From JAYZAP01 sp964645285 (lineage in GTDB: Bacteria > Pseudomonadota > Alphaproteobacteria > JAAXGF01), in the NCBI GenBank assembly GCA_964645285.1, contig CAZYDR010000002.1, positions 8,710 to 72,709 of the forward strand: a stretch of DNA of 64,000 bases. Reading direction: 5' to 3'. Position 1 is the first letter of the stretch. Each line of letters starts with the position of its first letter. A program made the translations under genes and the position numbers. Of the stretch, positions 36,387 through 45,094 are shown in pieces. Under the pieces are notes generated by a model that worked only from the letters and a program-made list of their open reading frames with translations, searched no databases and had not been told where the DNA came from.

Positions 36387-36976
36387 AACCGGGCGTCGGT
36401 GGCCAGGGCGCGGCGCAGGCGTTCGTGGTAGCGCTCACGAGTGATCTCGATTGCGCCGAGGGTTTCCAGGTGAGGGGTGATGAACTGGCTGTCGAGCAGT
36501 TGGAAGCCGCCGCGATTTAGGCGTTCAACCAAATGCACCAAGGCGACCTTGCTGGCGTCGGTGGCGCGGCTGAACATGCTTTCGCCAAAGAAGGCGCCAC
36601 CCAGTACAACGCCGTAAAGCCCGCCGACCAGGTCGCCGTCACGCCAGCACTCGACACTGTGCGCGGCGCCGCGATGGTGAAGCTCGCCGTACAGTTCCAG
36701 AATCTGATCGTTGATCCAGGTTTCCATACGGCGGAGCGTCGGTTCGGCACAAAGCCCCATGACCTGGCGAAAGGCGCTGTCGGTGCGGACGTCAAACTCT
36801 TGTCGCCGAACCCGCCGGGCTAATCGCCGGGATACGTGCAGGCCGTCGAGAGGGATGATGCTGCGCATGTCCGGATCCATCCAGTAGAGCCGTGGATCGT
36901 CGCGACGCTCGGCCATGGGAAATAGCCCGCTGGCGTAGGCCCGCAGCAGCACATCGGGGGTGAGAACGAACTCCAT
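36290..36976 (-). CDS. aat: Leucyl/phenylalanyl-tRNA--protein transferase
   Basis: It adds Leu or Phe to proteins with N-terminal Arg or Lys to mark them for ClpAP. Conserved parts are LLRAYASGLFPMAE, LYWMDPDMRSIIPLDGLHVSRRLAR, TWINDQI, HSVECWRDGDLVGGLYGV, FFGESMFSR and LLDSQFITPHLETLGA. The enzyme core ends near residue 205. The last 23 residues are a Ser-rich tail that is antisense to the acidic tail of DUF2155. Confidence 0.95.
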   Translation of the reverse strand: MEFVLTPDVLLRAYASGLFPMAERRDDPRLYWMDPDMRSIIPLDGLHVSRRLARRVRRQEFDVRTDSAFRQVMGLCAEPTLRRMETWINDQILELYGELHHRGAAHSVECWRDGDLVGGLYGVVLGGAFFGESMFSRATDASKVALVHLVERLNRGGFQLLDSQFITPHLETLGAIEITRERYHERLRRALATDARFYSPDEDGGSSGSSPSPSAASGASAQSSTQTS

Positions 36977-37075
36977 GGGAGGACTATATCACCGGCTGGC
37001 GAATTTTGCGGTTGCCGTATACTGTGAACGAGATATTCACTATTTGAATCAACCTATTATAATTCGAGTAGAGCG

Positions 37076-38086
37076 ATGCACATGGCCCTGAACGCGGTGT
37101 TGGACAATGGCATCCATGAGGCGTTTCGGGCGGGACAGCTATCCGGACTGCACAGCGTCCTGATCATCCACAAGGGCGAGGTTGTCGCCGAGTGCCACTT
37201 TCCGGGCGACGATGAACGCTGGGGCGACCCGCTTGTTACCGCGCAACCGGATGGCGCCAGTCTGCATGATTTGAGGTCGGTGACCAAAAGTATCGTCAGC
37301 CTGCTCTACGGCATGGCGCTTTCCAAGGGTCTGGTTCCCAGCCTCGATGAAAGCCTGGTCGAGCACTTCCCCGAATACGCCGATCTGGCGGCCGACCCGC
37401 GCCGCCGCGAAATTCTTGTGCGTCACGCGCTGTCCATGCGGATGGGAACGGAGTGGAGCGAGGACCTGCCCTACACGGACCCGCGCAACAGCGAAATCGC
37501 CATGGAAATGGCCACCGACCGCTACCGTTTTGCCCTTGATCGTCCGCTGATCGGCGAGCCGGGCCTTGAGTGGACATATAACGGCGGGGCTACGGCAATC
37601 ATCGCCGGCCTGATCGCCAGGGGCGTTGGCAAACCTATCGATGTCTATGCCCGTGAAACCCTGTTCGAAGCCCTGGGCATCGACGAATTCGAATGGGTCA
37701 AGGGCGATGACGGTATCCCGGTGGCGGCGTCCGGCCTGCGCCTATCAATCCATGATCTGGCGAAGGTCGGCAAACTGATCCTTGATGGCGGCGCCTGGGC
37801 TGGTAACCAGATTGTACCGGCCGACTGGCTCAAGGTCTCGATGTCGCCTCATGCGGATTTGCCCGACGGACTGCGCTACGGGTTCTTCTAGTGGCTGGCG
37901 CCCGGCGGCTTGCCGCCGCGCTGGGTTACCGGGTTTGGCAATGGCGGCTAGCGGCTCGCGATTGACCCGGCCAATCAGCTGATCGTGACTGTCTTCGCGG
38001 GCAACTACAATCAGTCGAACGCACAAGAATTGGCGACGAAGATCATTGGAGACTTCGTTCTGCCCGCTGTCCGCGCGGCTCAGTAA
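37076..38086 (+). pseudogene. Serine hydrolase (beta-lactamase/class C fold) with two in-frame amber codons
   Basis: The frame reads as a serine hydrolase: the SxxK nucleophile motif is SVTK at about residues 68-71, and EWTYNGG carries the Y-x-N equivalent. It stops at TAG (37889-37891) after LRYGFF. The same frame continues with WLAPGGLPPRWVTGFGNGG, a second TAG (37949-37951), then RLAIDPANQLIVTVFAGNYN to TAA at 38086. The second stop replaces an expected Gln in GFGNGGQRL; the first probably replaces Trp or Gln. Everything else is conserved, so the damage is recent or is sequence error. Confidence 0.8.
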
Positions 38087-38105
38087 TCACGGTATTCCAG
38101 GCGCG

Positions 38106-38134
38106 AAAAAAAATCGGGCGGCCGAAGCCGCCCG
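38106..38134 (-). terminator. Rho-independent terminator after the chemoreceptor gene
   Basis: CGGGCGGC and GCCGCCCG form an 8-bp stem around a 4-base loop. On the minus strand it is followed by eight T. The stem could also end the plus-strand hydrolase transcript, but the T-run there is shorter. Confidence 0.85.
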
Positions 38135-38159
38135 AGATTTTGCTCATGTCCACGGTTGT

Positions 38160-39881
38160 TTACGCCGCGTTCATGGTCTCAAGGAACTTATCGACCTCGC
38201 CGCGCAGCTTCTCGGCATGGCCGGAAAGCTCGCTGGCCGACTGCGGCACCTGACTGGCGGCGGTACCGGTCTCCGATGCCGCCTGGTTGACCCCGGCGAT
38301 ATTGGACGACACTTCCTGGGTGCCCGCCGCGGCCTGCTGGCTGTTGCTGCTGATCTCACCGGTCGCCGCGCCCTGCTCTTCGATAGCGGAGGCGATGGCC
38401 GTGGAAACCTCGTCCATCTCGGCGATCTTCTTGCCGATGCCTTCGATGGCCGACACCGATTCGTCGGTGGCCGTCCGGATCGAGGCGATCTGGGCCGCAA
38501 TCTGCTCGGTGGCCTTGGCGGTTTGTGTTGCCAGGCTCTTGACCTCGGAAGCGACAACCGCGAAGCCCTTGCCGGCTTCACTGGCCCGCGCCGCCTCGAT
38601 GGTGGCATTGAGGGCCAGAAGGTTGGTCTGGCTGGCAATGTCGCTGATCAGATCAACCACTTCACCAATCTTCTGCGAGCCCTCGGCCAGACCCTGAACC
38701 GACTCGTTGGTCTGGGCCGCCGCATCCACGGCGTCCTTGGCCATCTGGGCCGACTGGGCGATCTGACGGGCGATCTCGTTGACCGAACTCGACATCTCCT
38801 CGGCCGCGGCGGAGACGGTCTGGACATTAGTCGAGGCCTGCTCGGAGGCGGCTGCGGCGGCCTGGCTCTGACGGCTGGTCTTCTCCGCCGTCGCAGCCAT
38901 GCCTTCGGCCGCACCCTGCATCTCGGTCGCCGATGACGACATGGTCGTGAGCGTACTGGACACTGTGTTGTCAAATTCGCGCGTCACCTGCTCGATTCGA
39001 TCCGCCCGTTGTTGGCGGGCTGCCTCTTCCTGCTTCTGCTCGGCCCGTAGCCGGTCGGCGTCGGTCAGCTTGTCGCGGAAATCAGCCAGCACCTTGGCAA
39101 TCTCGCCGAATTCGTCGAGGCGGTCGATATCCAGATTCATCGCCGCCGTATCGTCCATGGCGGCGATGGTCTGGATGTCGGACTATAAACCGCCGAGGCT
39201 GGAGCCAATCAGGCGGAGCAGGTAGATGGCGCCGCAGAGCGCGATCAGAACGCCGACCGCGACAAGGATCACCACCAGCCGGACGAGACCGGCGTTGCTT
39301 TCCTCGACCCAGCCCGCCTGATGGTCGAGTTTCACGAGGTTGCTGGTGGTGAGATCCCGCACCAGGACCACCATTTCGTCGATGGATTCGGCGATTGACG
39401 CGGCCACCGCATCGAAGTCGGCCATCAACTTGTTGCCGCCGGCCGGGCCGTTGGCGATTTAGGCGTCGGCCATCTTCTGACCGGTCGCGTAGAACGGGCC
39501 GAAGGCGGCTTCCACCGTGTCTAGCGCCTGGATGACTTCGTCCAGTTCCAGGGCGGTCGCCATTTCCCGCGCCAGGGCGACGTCCGCGGCGAATTTCTCG
39601 GCGTTGGCGGCGGCCTCGTCGAAGCCGTCGTTGAGACCGTCGAGGCCGCGGGTGGCGGAGATGTCGGTCAGCCACTGCCAAACCTGATAAACATCGGTCT
39701 TGACTTCGCCGACGGTCAGCATAAGTGGAACCCAGGCTTCGCCGACCTGGGTGGTTTTGTCCGACATCGCCTGGAGCTGTGGTGCTTGGGCGTCGAGGCG
39801 GAAGTTGATGATGCCCGAGATTCCGGCGAGAACGATCAAAAGCAGGGCAAGAATAACGATCAGCTTGGGTCTTACGGTCAT
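38160..39881 (-). pseudogene. Methyl-accepting chemotaxis protein with two in-frame stops
   Basis: One continuous frame of 574 codons. It begins MTVRPKLIVILALLLIVLAG (membrane segment 1), has a periplasmic helical domain, a second membrane segment LVRLVVILVAVGVLIALCG, and a signalling domain with the hairpin tip IGEVVDLISDIASQTNLLALN then AIEAARASEAGKGFAVVASEV. TAA at 39459-39461 interrupts DA*IANG, and TAG at 39183-39185 interrupts GGL*SDIQT. Both are probably former Gln codons. The signalling half alone (from 39158) could be made as a soluble fragment. The HAMP domain is short or lost. Confidence 0.85.
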
Positions 39882-40216
39882 TGGTTTATCTCTCAATAGT
39901 GATGCCAGCTCACGTCCCGGATGATCGCGGCGCCTTATTGGCCGCTTTTGCCGTATGAAACGCTGTCTGTTTGTTACATTCATAATCACCGAAAATTGTT
40001 AGCGTTCGGTTAACCAGACACTGTATAGGATATTATTTTGTTGTTTTGCGGTATGTTATCTCGATAATGGTGTATTCATTTTGTCAAACTAACGGTTTGA
40101 TAGAAGATGCTCTGATGGCCCGACCACCGATGCGGCCATGGCATGGCGTTCCCACAGCGACCCTTATAGAATTATCGCCAATCCGCCCTTGCGGGAGCTT
40201 TTATGGGGGACGCCCG
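39882..40216. other. AT-richer divergent control region
   Basis: About 335 bases between the divergent chemoreceptor and UPF0016 genes. It has several AT-rich stretches suited to promoters, and a small hairpin (TCCGC-CCTT-GCGGGA then CTTTTA) about 15-35 bases before the UPF0016 start. It was checked for a yybP-ykoY manganese riboswitch, often found before such genes, but the conserved core is not evident. Confidence 0.35.
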
Positions 40217-40495
40217 ATGCTCAAACTTGCCTCGATCTTTGCCGCCGTTCTGGTCGCCGAAATGGGCGACAAGACACAGCTCGCGACGGTGCTGTTTGCC
40301 AGCGACCGAACCCTGAACCCGTTCATGGTGTTTATCGCGGCGGCATCGGCGCTCGTCCTGTCAACCGGGATCGCCGTGGTCGCCGGCAGCCTGGCGTCGC
40401 GCTATCTCGAGACGATGCCGCTGAAGATGATCGCTGGTATCGGTTTCATCGCCATCGGGGTGTGGACCCTGTTCGATCATTTTCGGGGCGCCTGA
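40217..40495 (+). CDS. UPF0016/GDT1-type cation transporter, single repeat
   Basis: A 92-residue membrane protein with the family signature E-x-G-D-K-T-Q in VAEMGDKTQLATVLFA and three hydrophobic helices. Many GDT1/TMEM165 proteins have two such repeats; this has one, so it must dimerise, as known half-size homologues do. Family members export Mn2+ or Ca2+. The ATG at 40217 gives MLKLASIFAAVLVAEMGDK; longer starts add unrelated sequence. Confidence 0.85.
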   Translation: MLKLASIFAAVLVAEMGDKTQLATVLFASDRTLNPFMVFIAAASALVLSTGIAVVAGSLASRYLETMPLKMIAGIGFIAIGVWTLFDHFRGA

Positions 40496-40513
40496 CCGGC
40501 GGTCACCGGTTGG

Positions 40514-41863
40514 TCAGCTCCCGGCGCCGCCCTCGAGGAAGCGTTCGAGCCAGTTGATGTCGTAAACGCCGTTGACGAAGTCGGGCTCGGCGATGAGCCG
40601 GAGATGCAGCGGGATGGTGGTCTCGACGCCGTCGATAACATATTCCTCGAGCGCCCGGCGCAGGCGCATCAGGCATTCGTTGCGGCTGGAGCCGTGGACG
40701 ATGACCTTGGCGATCAGGCTGTCGTAGGTCGGCGGGATGGTATAGCCGGCGTAAAGCGCCGAATCAACCCGCACGCCGAGGCCGCCCGGCGCGTGGTAGC
40801 TGCCGATGCGGCCCGGCGACGGGGCGAAGGTTTCGGCGTGTTCGGCGTTGACCCGGCATTCGATGGCATGGCCGTCGAGGCGGATGTCGTTCTGGCCGTA
40901 GCCCAGCGGCGCCCCGGCGGCGACGCGGATTTGTTCGCGCACCAGGTCGATGCCGGTGATCATTTCGGTGACCGGGTGCTCGACCTGGAGCCGGGTATTC
41001 ATCTCAATGAAGTTGAACTGGCCGTCCTGGTACAGAAACTCCACCGTGCCGAGGCCGTGATAACCGATTTCGGTCATGGCCTTGACGACAGTGTCGCCCA
41101 GCGTGTTGCGCTGATCGTCGTTTAGAGCCGCCGCCGGGGCTTCTTCGAGCACCTTCTGGTGGCGCCGTTGGAGCGAGCAGTCGCGCTCGCCCAAGTGCAC
41201 CACGTTGCCGTGTTCATCGGCCAGCACCTGAATTTCGATATGCCGCGGCCCGTCGAGGAACTTCTCCATGTAAAGAGAGTCATCGCCGAAAGCGGTACGC
41301 GCTTCGGCCCGGGCCAGCGCCATATATTCCGCCAGCTTCGATGAGTCGGGCACCATCTTCATGCCCTTGCCGCCACCGCCGGACACCGCTTTGACGACCA
41401 CCGGATAGCCGATCTCGGCGGCCAGATCGAAAGCCTCGTCGCCGTCACTGATGGGGCCGTCGGATCCCAGCGTTACCGGCACGCCGAGTGACTGCATGGC
41501 GGCCTTGGCGGCGATCTTGTTACCCATCATGCGCAGGTGTTCCGGTTTGGGGCCGATGAAGACGAAGCCGTGTTCTTCGACAATCTGCGCAAAACCGGCG
41601 TTTTCGGCGAGGAAGCCGTAGCCCGGATGGATGGCATCGGGGGCAGTGATCTCGGCGGCGGAAATGATCGCCGGGATGTTGAGATAACTCTGATTGGCCG
41701 GCGGCGGGCCGATGCAGACACTCTCGTCGGCGAGGCGCACATGCATGGCGTCGGCATCGACGGTGGAATGGACGGCGACGGTGCGTATGCCCATTTCGCG
41801 GCAGGCGCGATGAATGCGCAGGGCGATTTCCCCGCGATTGGCGATCAGCACCTTATCGAACAT
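40514..41863 (-). CDS. accC: Acetyl-CoA carboxylase biotin carboxylase subunit
   Basis: It carboxylates biotin on AccB in fatty acid synthesis. It begins MFDKVLIANRGEIALRI, has the ATP-grasp glycine loop SGGGGKGMK, ERDCSLQRRHQKVLEEAPA, and EMNTRLQVEHPVTEMITGIDLV. The 449-residue length is standard. It is the last gene of the aroQ-accB-accC operon, with a 15-base gap after accB. Confidence 0.97.
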   Translation of the reverse strand: MFDKVLIANRGEIALRIHRACREMGIRTVAVHSTVDADAMHVRLADESVCIGPPPANQSYLNIPAIISAAEITAPDAIHPGYGFLAENAGFAQIVEEHGFVFIGPKPEHLRMMGNKIAAKAAMQSLGVPVTLGSDGPISDGDEAFDLAAEIGYPVVVKAVSGGGGKGMKMVPDSSKLAEYMALARAEARTAFGDDSLYMEKFLDGPRHIEIQVLADEHGNVVHLGERDCSLQRRHQKVLEEAPAAALNDDQRNTLGDTVVKAMTEIGYHGLGTVEFLYQDGQFNFIEMNTRLQVEHPVTEMITGIDLVREQIRVAAGAPLGYGQNDIRLDGHAIECRVNAEHAETFAPSPGRIGSYHAPGGLGVRVDSALYAGYTIPPTYDSLIAKVIVHGSSRNECLMRLRRALEEYVIDGVETTIPLHLRLIAEPDFVNGVYDINWLERFLEGGAGS

Positions 41864-41878
41864 CGGGAATGGATGCTC

Positions 41879-42328
41879 TTACGCGAGAACCAGCAGGGTC
41901 TCGCCGAATTCGACTGGACTGCCGTTCTCCACCACGATCTCGCTGACCGTGCCGCCGCGCGGCGCACGGATCGGGTTCATCACCTTCATGGCTTCGATGA
42001 TAAGCAAGGTATCGCCTTCCTCGACTCGGGCGCCGACGGAGACGAAGTCCGGCGCGCCGGGCTCAGGCGCGCTGTACACCGTACCGACCATGGGCGACGC
42101 CACGGCGCCGGCGGGGGCGACATCGACACCGGGTGACGGGGCGGCCGGCGGTGCCTCGGCGGACGCCGGCGCCGGGGCGGCGTGGACGGTGCCCGCCACC
42201 GCGCCGCGGGCAACCCGGACCCGTTGTTCGCCGTCGCCCAGCTCGATTTCGCTGAGGCCGGTCTCTTCAAGCAGATCGGCGAGCTGGCGAACCAGATCGG
42301 CGTCGACCTCGAATTTTCCTGCGGTCAT
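41879..42328 (-). CDS. accB: Acetyl-CoA carboxylase biotin carboxyl carrier protein
   Basis: The biotin carrier, 149 residues from ATG 42328 (MTAGKFEVDADLVRQLADLL). A Pro/Ala-rich linker (about 48-75) leads to the biotinyl domain with the attachment Lys at about residue 115 in IIEAMKVMNPI. It begins 4 bases after the aroQ stop. An upstream in-frame start at 42403 would read into aroQ and is not supported. Confidence 0.96.
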   Translation of the reverse strand: MTAGKFEVDADLVRQLADLLEETGLSEIELGDGEQRVRVARGAVAGTVHAAPAPASAEAPPAAPSPGVDVAPAGAVASPMVGTVYSAPEPGAPDFVSVGARVEEGDTLLIIEAMKVMNPIRAPRGGTVSEIVVENGSPVEFGETLLVLA

Positions 42329-42332
42329 TGCC

Positions 42333-42785
42333 CTAACCCTCGTCTGATTGGTCGAGAATGCGCGCCATGGCGTCCAGCGCCATCTCGTAGCCCCGGCTGC
42401 CAAAACCGCAGATCATGCCGACGGCGGCCTGGGAAACATAGGACTGCTGGCGGAACGACTCGCGGCGGTGGATGTTGGAGAGATGGACCTCGACCACCGG
42501 CAACTCACTGGCCAGCAGGGCATCGAGTACGGCGATGGACGTGTGGGTCAGGGCACCGGCGTTGACGATCAGCCCGGCAACCGTGGTCCGCGCATCCTGA
42601 ATCCAGCCGACGATCTCGCCTTCGCTGTTGGACTGGCGAAAATCCACCGCCAGATCAAGAGTGTCGGCGCGGGCCATGCACAGGCCCTCGACATCGGCCA
42701 GGGTTTCGTGGCCATAAATATCCGGCTCCCGCGTACCCAGCAGGTTGAGATTGGGGCCATTGATAATGAGAATTATCGCGCTCAT
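42333..42785 (-). CDS. aroQ: 3-dehydroquinate dehydratase, type II
   Basis: Third step of the shikimate pathway. The N-terminus is IILIINGPNLNLLGTREPDIYG, with the catalytic Tyr in IYG. Also present are FRQSNSEGEIVGWIQDA, NAGALTHTSIAVLDAL and VEVHLSNIHRRESFR. At 150 residues it is standard. It leads the aroQ-accB-accC operon. Confidence 0.97.
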   Translation of the reverse strand: MSAIILIINGPNLNLLGTREPDIYGHETLADVEGLCMARADTLDLAVDFRQSNSEGEIVGWIQDARTTVAGLIVNAGALTHTSIAVLDALLASELPVVEVHLSNIHRRESFRQQSYVSQAAVGMICGFGSRGYEMALDAMARILDQSDEG

Positions 42786-42880
42786 GGGCGCCTTCCAGAG
42801 AATCGGCTATGTGCGTCGGCCCCGTTATAGCACGGTGCCAACGACAGGCAACGGCAGGGATTGAGCAATGAGGCGCCGTG

Positions 42881-43534
42881 TTATATGCGGCGGCCGACCC
42901 AGATCACCCGGCCGGTCACGTCCACGTCGTCGGGGGCGACCGGGGCGAGGCGGGGGTAGTTCTCGTTGTCGCAGGAAATCGTCACCTCGCGGCGCACCGG
43001 ATCGATAAGCAGGCGTTTGACCAGCACGAAGTCGCCGAAACGTACGATATAAACACCGTCACGCGCCGCGCCGCGCTGGCTCAGGTCGACAAGGATGGTG
43101 TCGCCGTCGGCCAGGGTCGGATACATGGAATCGCCGTGAACGGTGATCACCGCGAGCTCGTCGGTTGATGCGGTGGTTACCGAGCGCAGCCAGTTGTGGC
43201 GAAAGGCCAGACGGCCGGTCTCGTACTCGTTGTCGATGATGATGCCGTCGCCGGCCGCCGCCGAGACCTCATAGGTCGGCACGAAGGCGAACTCTTCCTT
43301 ATAGCGCGCCACGGCGGGCGCCGGCGTCGCGCCGGGCTCGATAAGTTCGATAACCGAGCATTCCAGGGACCCGGCAATCTTCTGAACCGTGTCGTGGCGC
43401 GGATGTTGGGATTTACCGATCAGGATATCGCGCACCGCCGTCTCGTTGAGACCCGCCGCCCGCGCCAGGGACTTTTGGTTGAAGCCTCCGGCTTCCATAC
43501 GGCGGCGAATTTCCCGCGCTAGCTCGCTTGCCAT
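42881..43534 (-). CDS. XRE-S24 family repressor/peptidase (LexA/CI-like)
   Basis: A 217-residue protein with an N-terminal HTH (FNQKSLARAAGLNETAVRDILIGK, about 18-41) and a C-terminal S24 domain. The nucleophile Ser is in VITVHGDSMYPTLADGD and the Lys base in FGDFVLVKRLL. An Ala-Gly pair in the expected cleavage region reads SAAAGDG, so self-cleavage is possible. The ATG at 43534 is preceded by a GGAGG. A perfect dyad (43571-43590) lies just upstream and may be its operator. Confidence 0.88.
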   Translation of the reverse strand: MASELAREIRRRMEAGGFNQKSLARAAGLNETAVRDILIGKSQHPRHDTVQKIAGSLECSVIELIEPGATPAPAVARYKEEFAFVPTYEVSAAAGDGIIIDNEYETGRLAFRHNWLRSVTTASTDELAVITVHGDSMYPTLADGDTILVDLSQRGAARDGVYIVRFGDFVLVKRLLIDPVRREVTISCDNENYPRLAPVAPDDVDVTGRVIWVGRRI

Positions 43535-43570
43535 GATTCCTCCCAATGTCTTGCCGATCTGGTAGCCAAA

Positions 43571-43590
43571 TCGGTGATTATTCCCACCGA
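43571..43590. promoter_or_regulatory. Inverted repeat, possible operator of the S24 repressor
   Basis: TCGGTG and CACCGA flank an 8-base AT-rich spacer, a 20-base dyad 37 bases upstream of the repressor start. The position and size fit autoregulation by a CI/LexA-like dimer. No second copy was found in the window. Confidence 0.5.
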
Positions 43591-43642
43591 CATCTGGTAA
43601 AGTCGCGTAAAATTCACTAAATTGCACGTAGGAAAAATCCCC

Positions 43643-43671
43643 TTGACATATGTAACCGTTGCTCATACATT
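43643..43671 (+). promoter_or_regulatory. Sigma-70-like promoter before the transposase relic
   Basis: TTGACA at 43643-43648 and TACATT at 43666-43671 are separated by 17 bases. It points into the IS1595-like frame. It may be the element's own promoter. Confidence 0.5.
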
Positions 43672-43688
43672 AGTGGGGAAGGGGAAAG

Positions 43689-44265
43689 ACGCTCAACATA
43701 CAAGATTTCTTCAGGAGGTTTCCCACGGATGAAGCCTGTTTGGATCATCTTGTGGAAACTCGCTACGGCATGAAGGGCGCGTGTCCCAAGAGTGGTAAGG
43801 TCACAAAGTGGCATAGGCTTAGGAAACATCCCGCTTATGAGTGCCAGTGGTGCGAACATCATTTGCACCCCATGGCGGGCACTCCGTTCCAGCGCACTCG
43901 TACACCGCTGCAAAAGTGGTTCTACGTCATGTTCCTGTTCTGCATGACCCGCAACGGCGTTTCGGCCAAGGAAATCCAGCGCCAGCTTGGCGTGACGTAC
44001 AAATGCGCGTGGCGTATGGGCCATGAAATCCGCAAGTACATGGCCTATGCCGATGGCGACAGGCCGCTTGGCGGAAACGCCGTTGTCGAGATCGACAAGA
44101 CATTCATTGGTGGCAAGGACAAGCGGGGCCACGACGACAAATACATCGTCCTCGGCATGGTCGAACGTGGCGGCGAAATTATCATGCGCGAAGTCCCTAA
44201 TCGCGGCGAGTTCGCCGTGGTCCCACCCATCAAGCAGTGGGTCAAACAGGGCACCCGCGTTCCGC
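43689..44265 (+). pseudogene. IS1595-family transposase relic
   Basis: The frame reads TLNIQDFFRRFPTDEACLDHLVETRYG then a zinc-ribbon-like region ACPKSGK...YECQWCEHHLHPMAGTPF, followed by GVSAKEIQRQLGVTYKCAWRMGHEIRK and VEIDKTFIGG, whose Asp is the first DDE residue. No ATG precedes the conserved N-terminus; a TAG sits just upstream. The second Cys of the first zinc pair has become Ser. After IKQWVKQGTR the match ends and a different gene begins, so the C-terminal catalytic half is missing. Terminal repeats were not found. The element is inactive. Confidence 0.75.
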
Positions 44266-44266
44266 A

Positions 44267-45046
44267 CCCACTTCATCGGTCTTCTACCACGGCGACACGG
44301 TCGGCCTTGGTGACCCGAAGGACCGCAATCTGGCCTTGCTGGTCAACGATGTGACGGTCAGCCTGGCCGCCGACGCCCATTTCGCCTGGGGGTCATCCTA
44401 TCTGCCGACCCCGCTTACCGAACGCGAACGGGTGCCGGCGGCCGCCGATATTCTCGAGGTCCACCGCCTGACACGCGCTATCGAGCCCCAGGCCAGGGAC
44501 CTGGCGAAGCGCATCGACTGGCGCGAGACGGACGAACTCGCCATGGCCATCGCCGACGGCGCTCGTGCCTGGTTAGACCGCCTCGACGGCTACCTCGCGG
44601 CCATCGGCATCGAAGCAGACAACCCGCTCGAACTGATGCTCGCGACCCGGCGCATGGGCGCCCCTGCCATCGAACGTATTGGTTTGGGGCCGGACGCGGA
44701 CCTCAGCCATCCCACCGAACTCACGCGCATGAGCCAGGAAGCCCGCGAACGCGAGGTCGAACGGGTCTCGCGGTCCGGCGCCGCCCGCCTCGACGGCTTG
44801 GCGGTCGCCACCACCTACAACGGCATGGCGCTCAATTACGGCGACCACCTTGCCGCCGAGCGCCAGCGGCGTGACGCCAGGATAACCCTTGTCATGGGTG
44901 GCGTGCTCAACGAGGATGCCGGCGAAGGCTCGAATTCGGATCTTCCTCGCGACGTGACGCCGGACCTCAACGCCCGCGGTATCGTCACCACCAACGATCT
45001 GCTGGAATTGGTTACCGTCCTGGCTGAATCCGCGTCCCGGGTGTGA
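44267..45046 (+). pseudogene. 5'-truncated gene behind the IS relic, possibly cobalamin mutase-like
   Basis: An open frame of about 255 residues without a native start; it is fused to IS sequence at its 5' end. The visible part reads SVFYHGDTVGLGDPKDRNLALLVNDVTVS and ends DVTPDLNARGIVTTNDLLELV. The H-x-G...D-x2-R-N-x-ALL arrangement is faintly like the C-terminal barrel of glutamate mutase E or lysine aminomutase subunits, which is weak. It ends 48 bases before the rhodanese-HigA gene in the same orientation. Function is not assigned. Confidence 0.45.
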
Positions 45047-45094
45047 CCGCCGACCTAAGTTCTGATTCCATCAACCGGAGGATAAATAACTGGC

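Noticed and set aside
27633..39881. Pyrrolysine decoding of TAG, because an MttB-family gene and several TAG-interrupted genes occur
   Set aside because: The MttB-family gene has no in-frame TAG, other broken genes carry TAA or TGA, and no pyl genes are seen.
39990..40216. yybP-ykoY manganese riboswitch before the UPF0016 gene
   Set aside because: The conserved loops could not be found; only a small hairpin is present. A covariance search would settle it.
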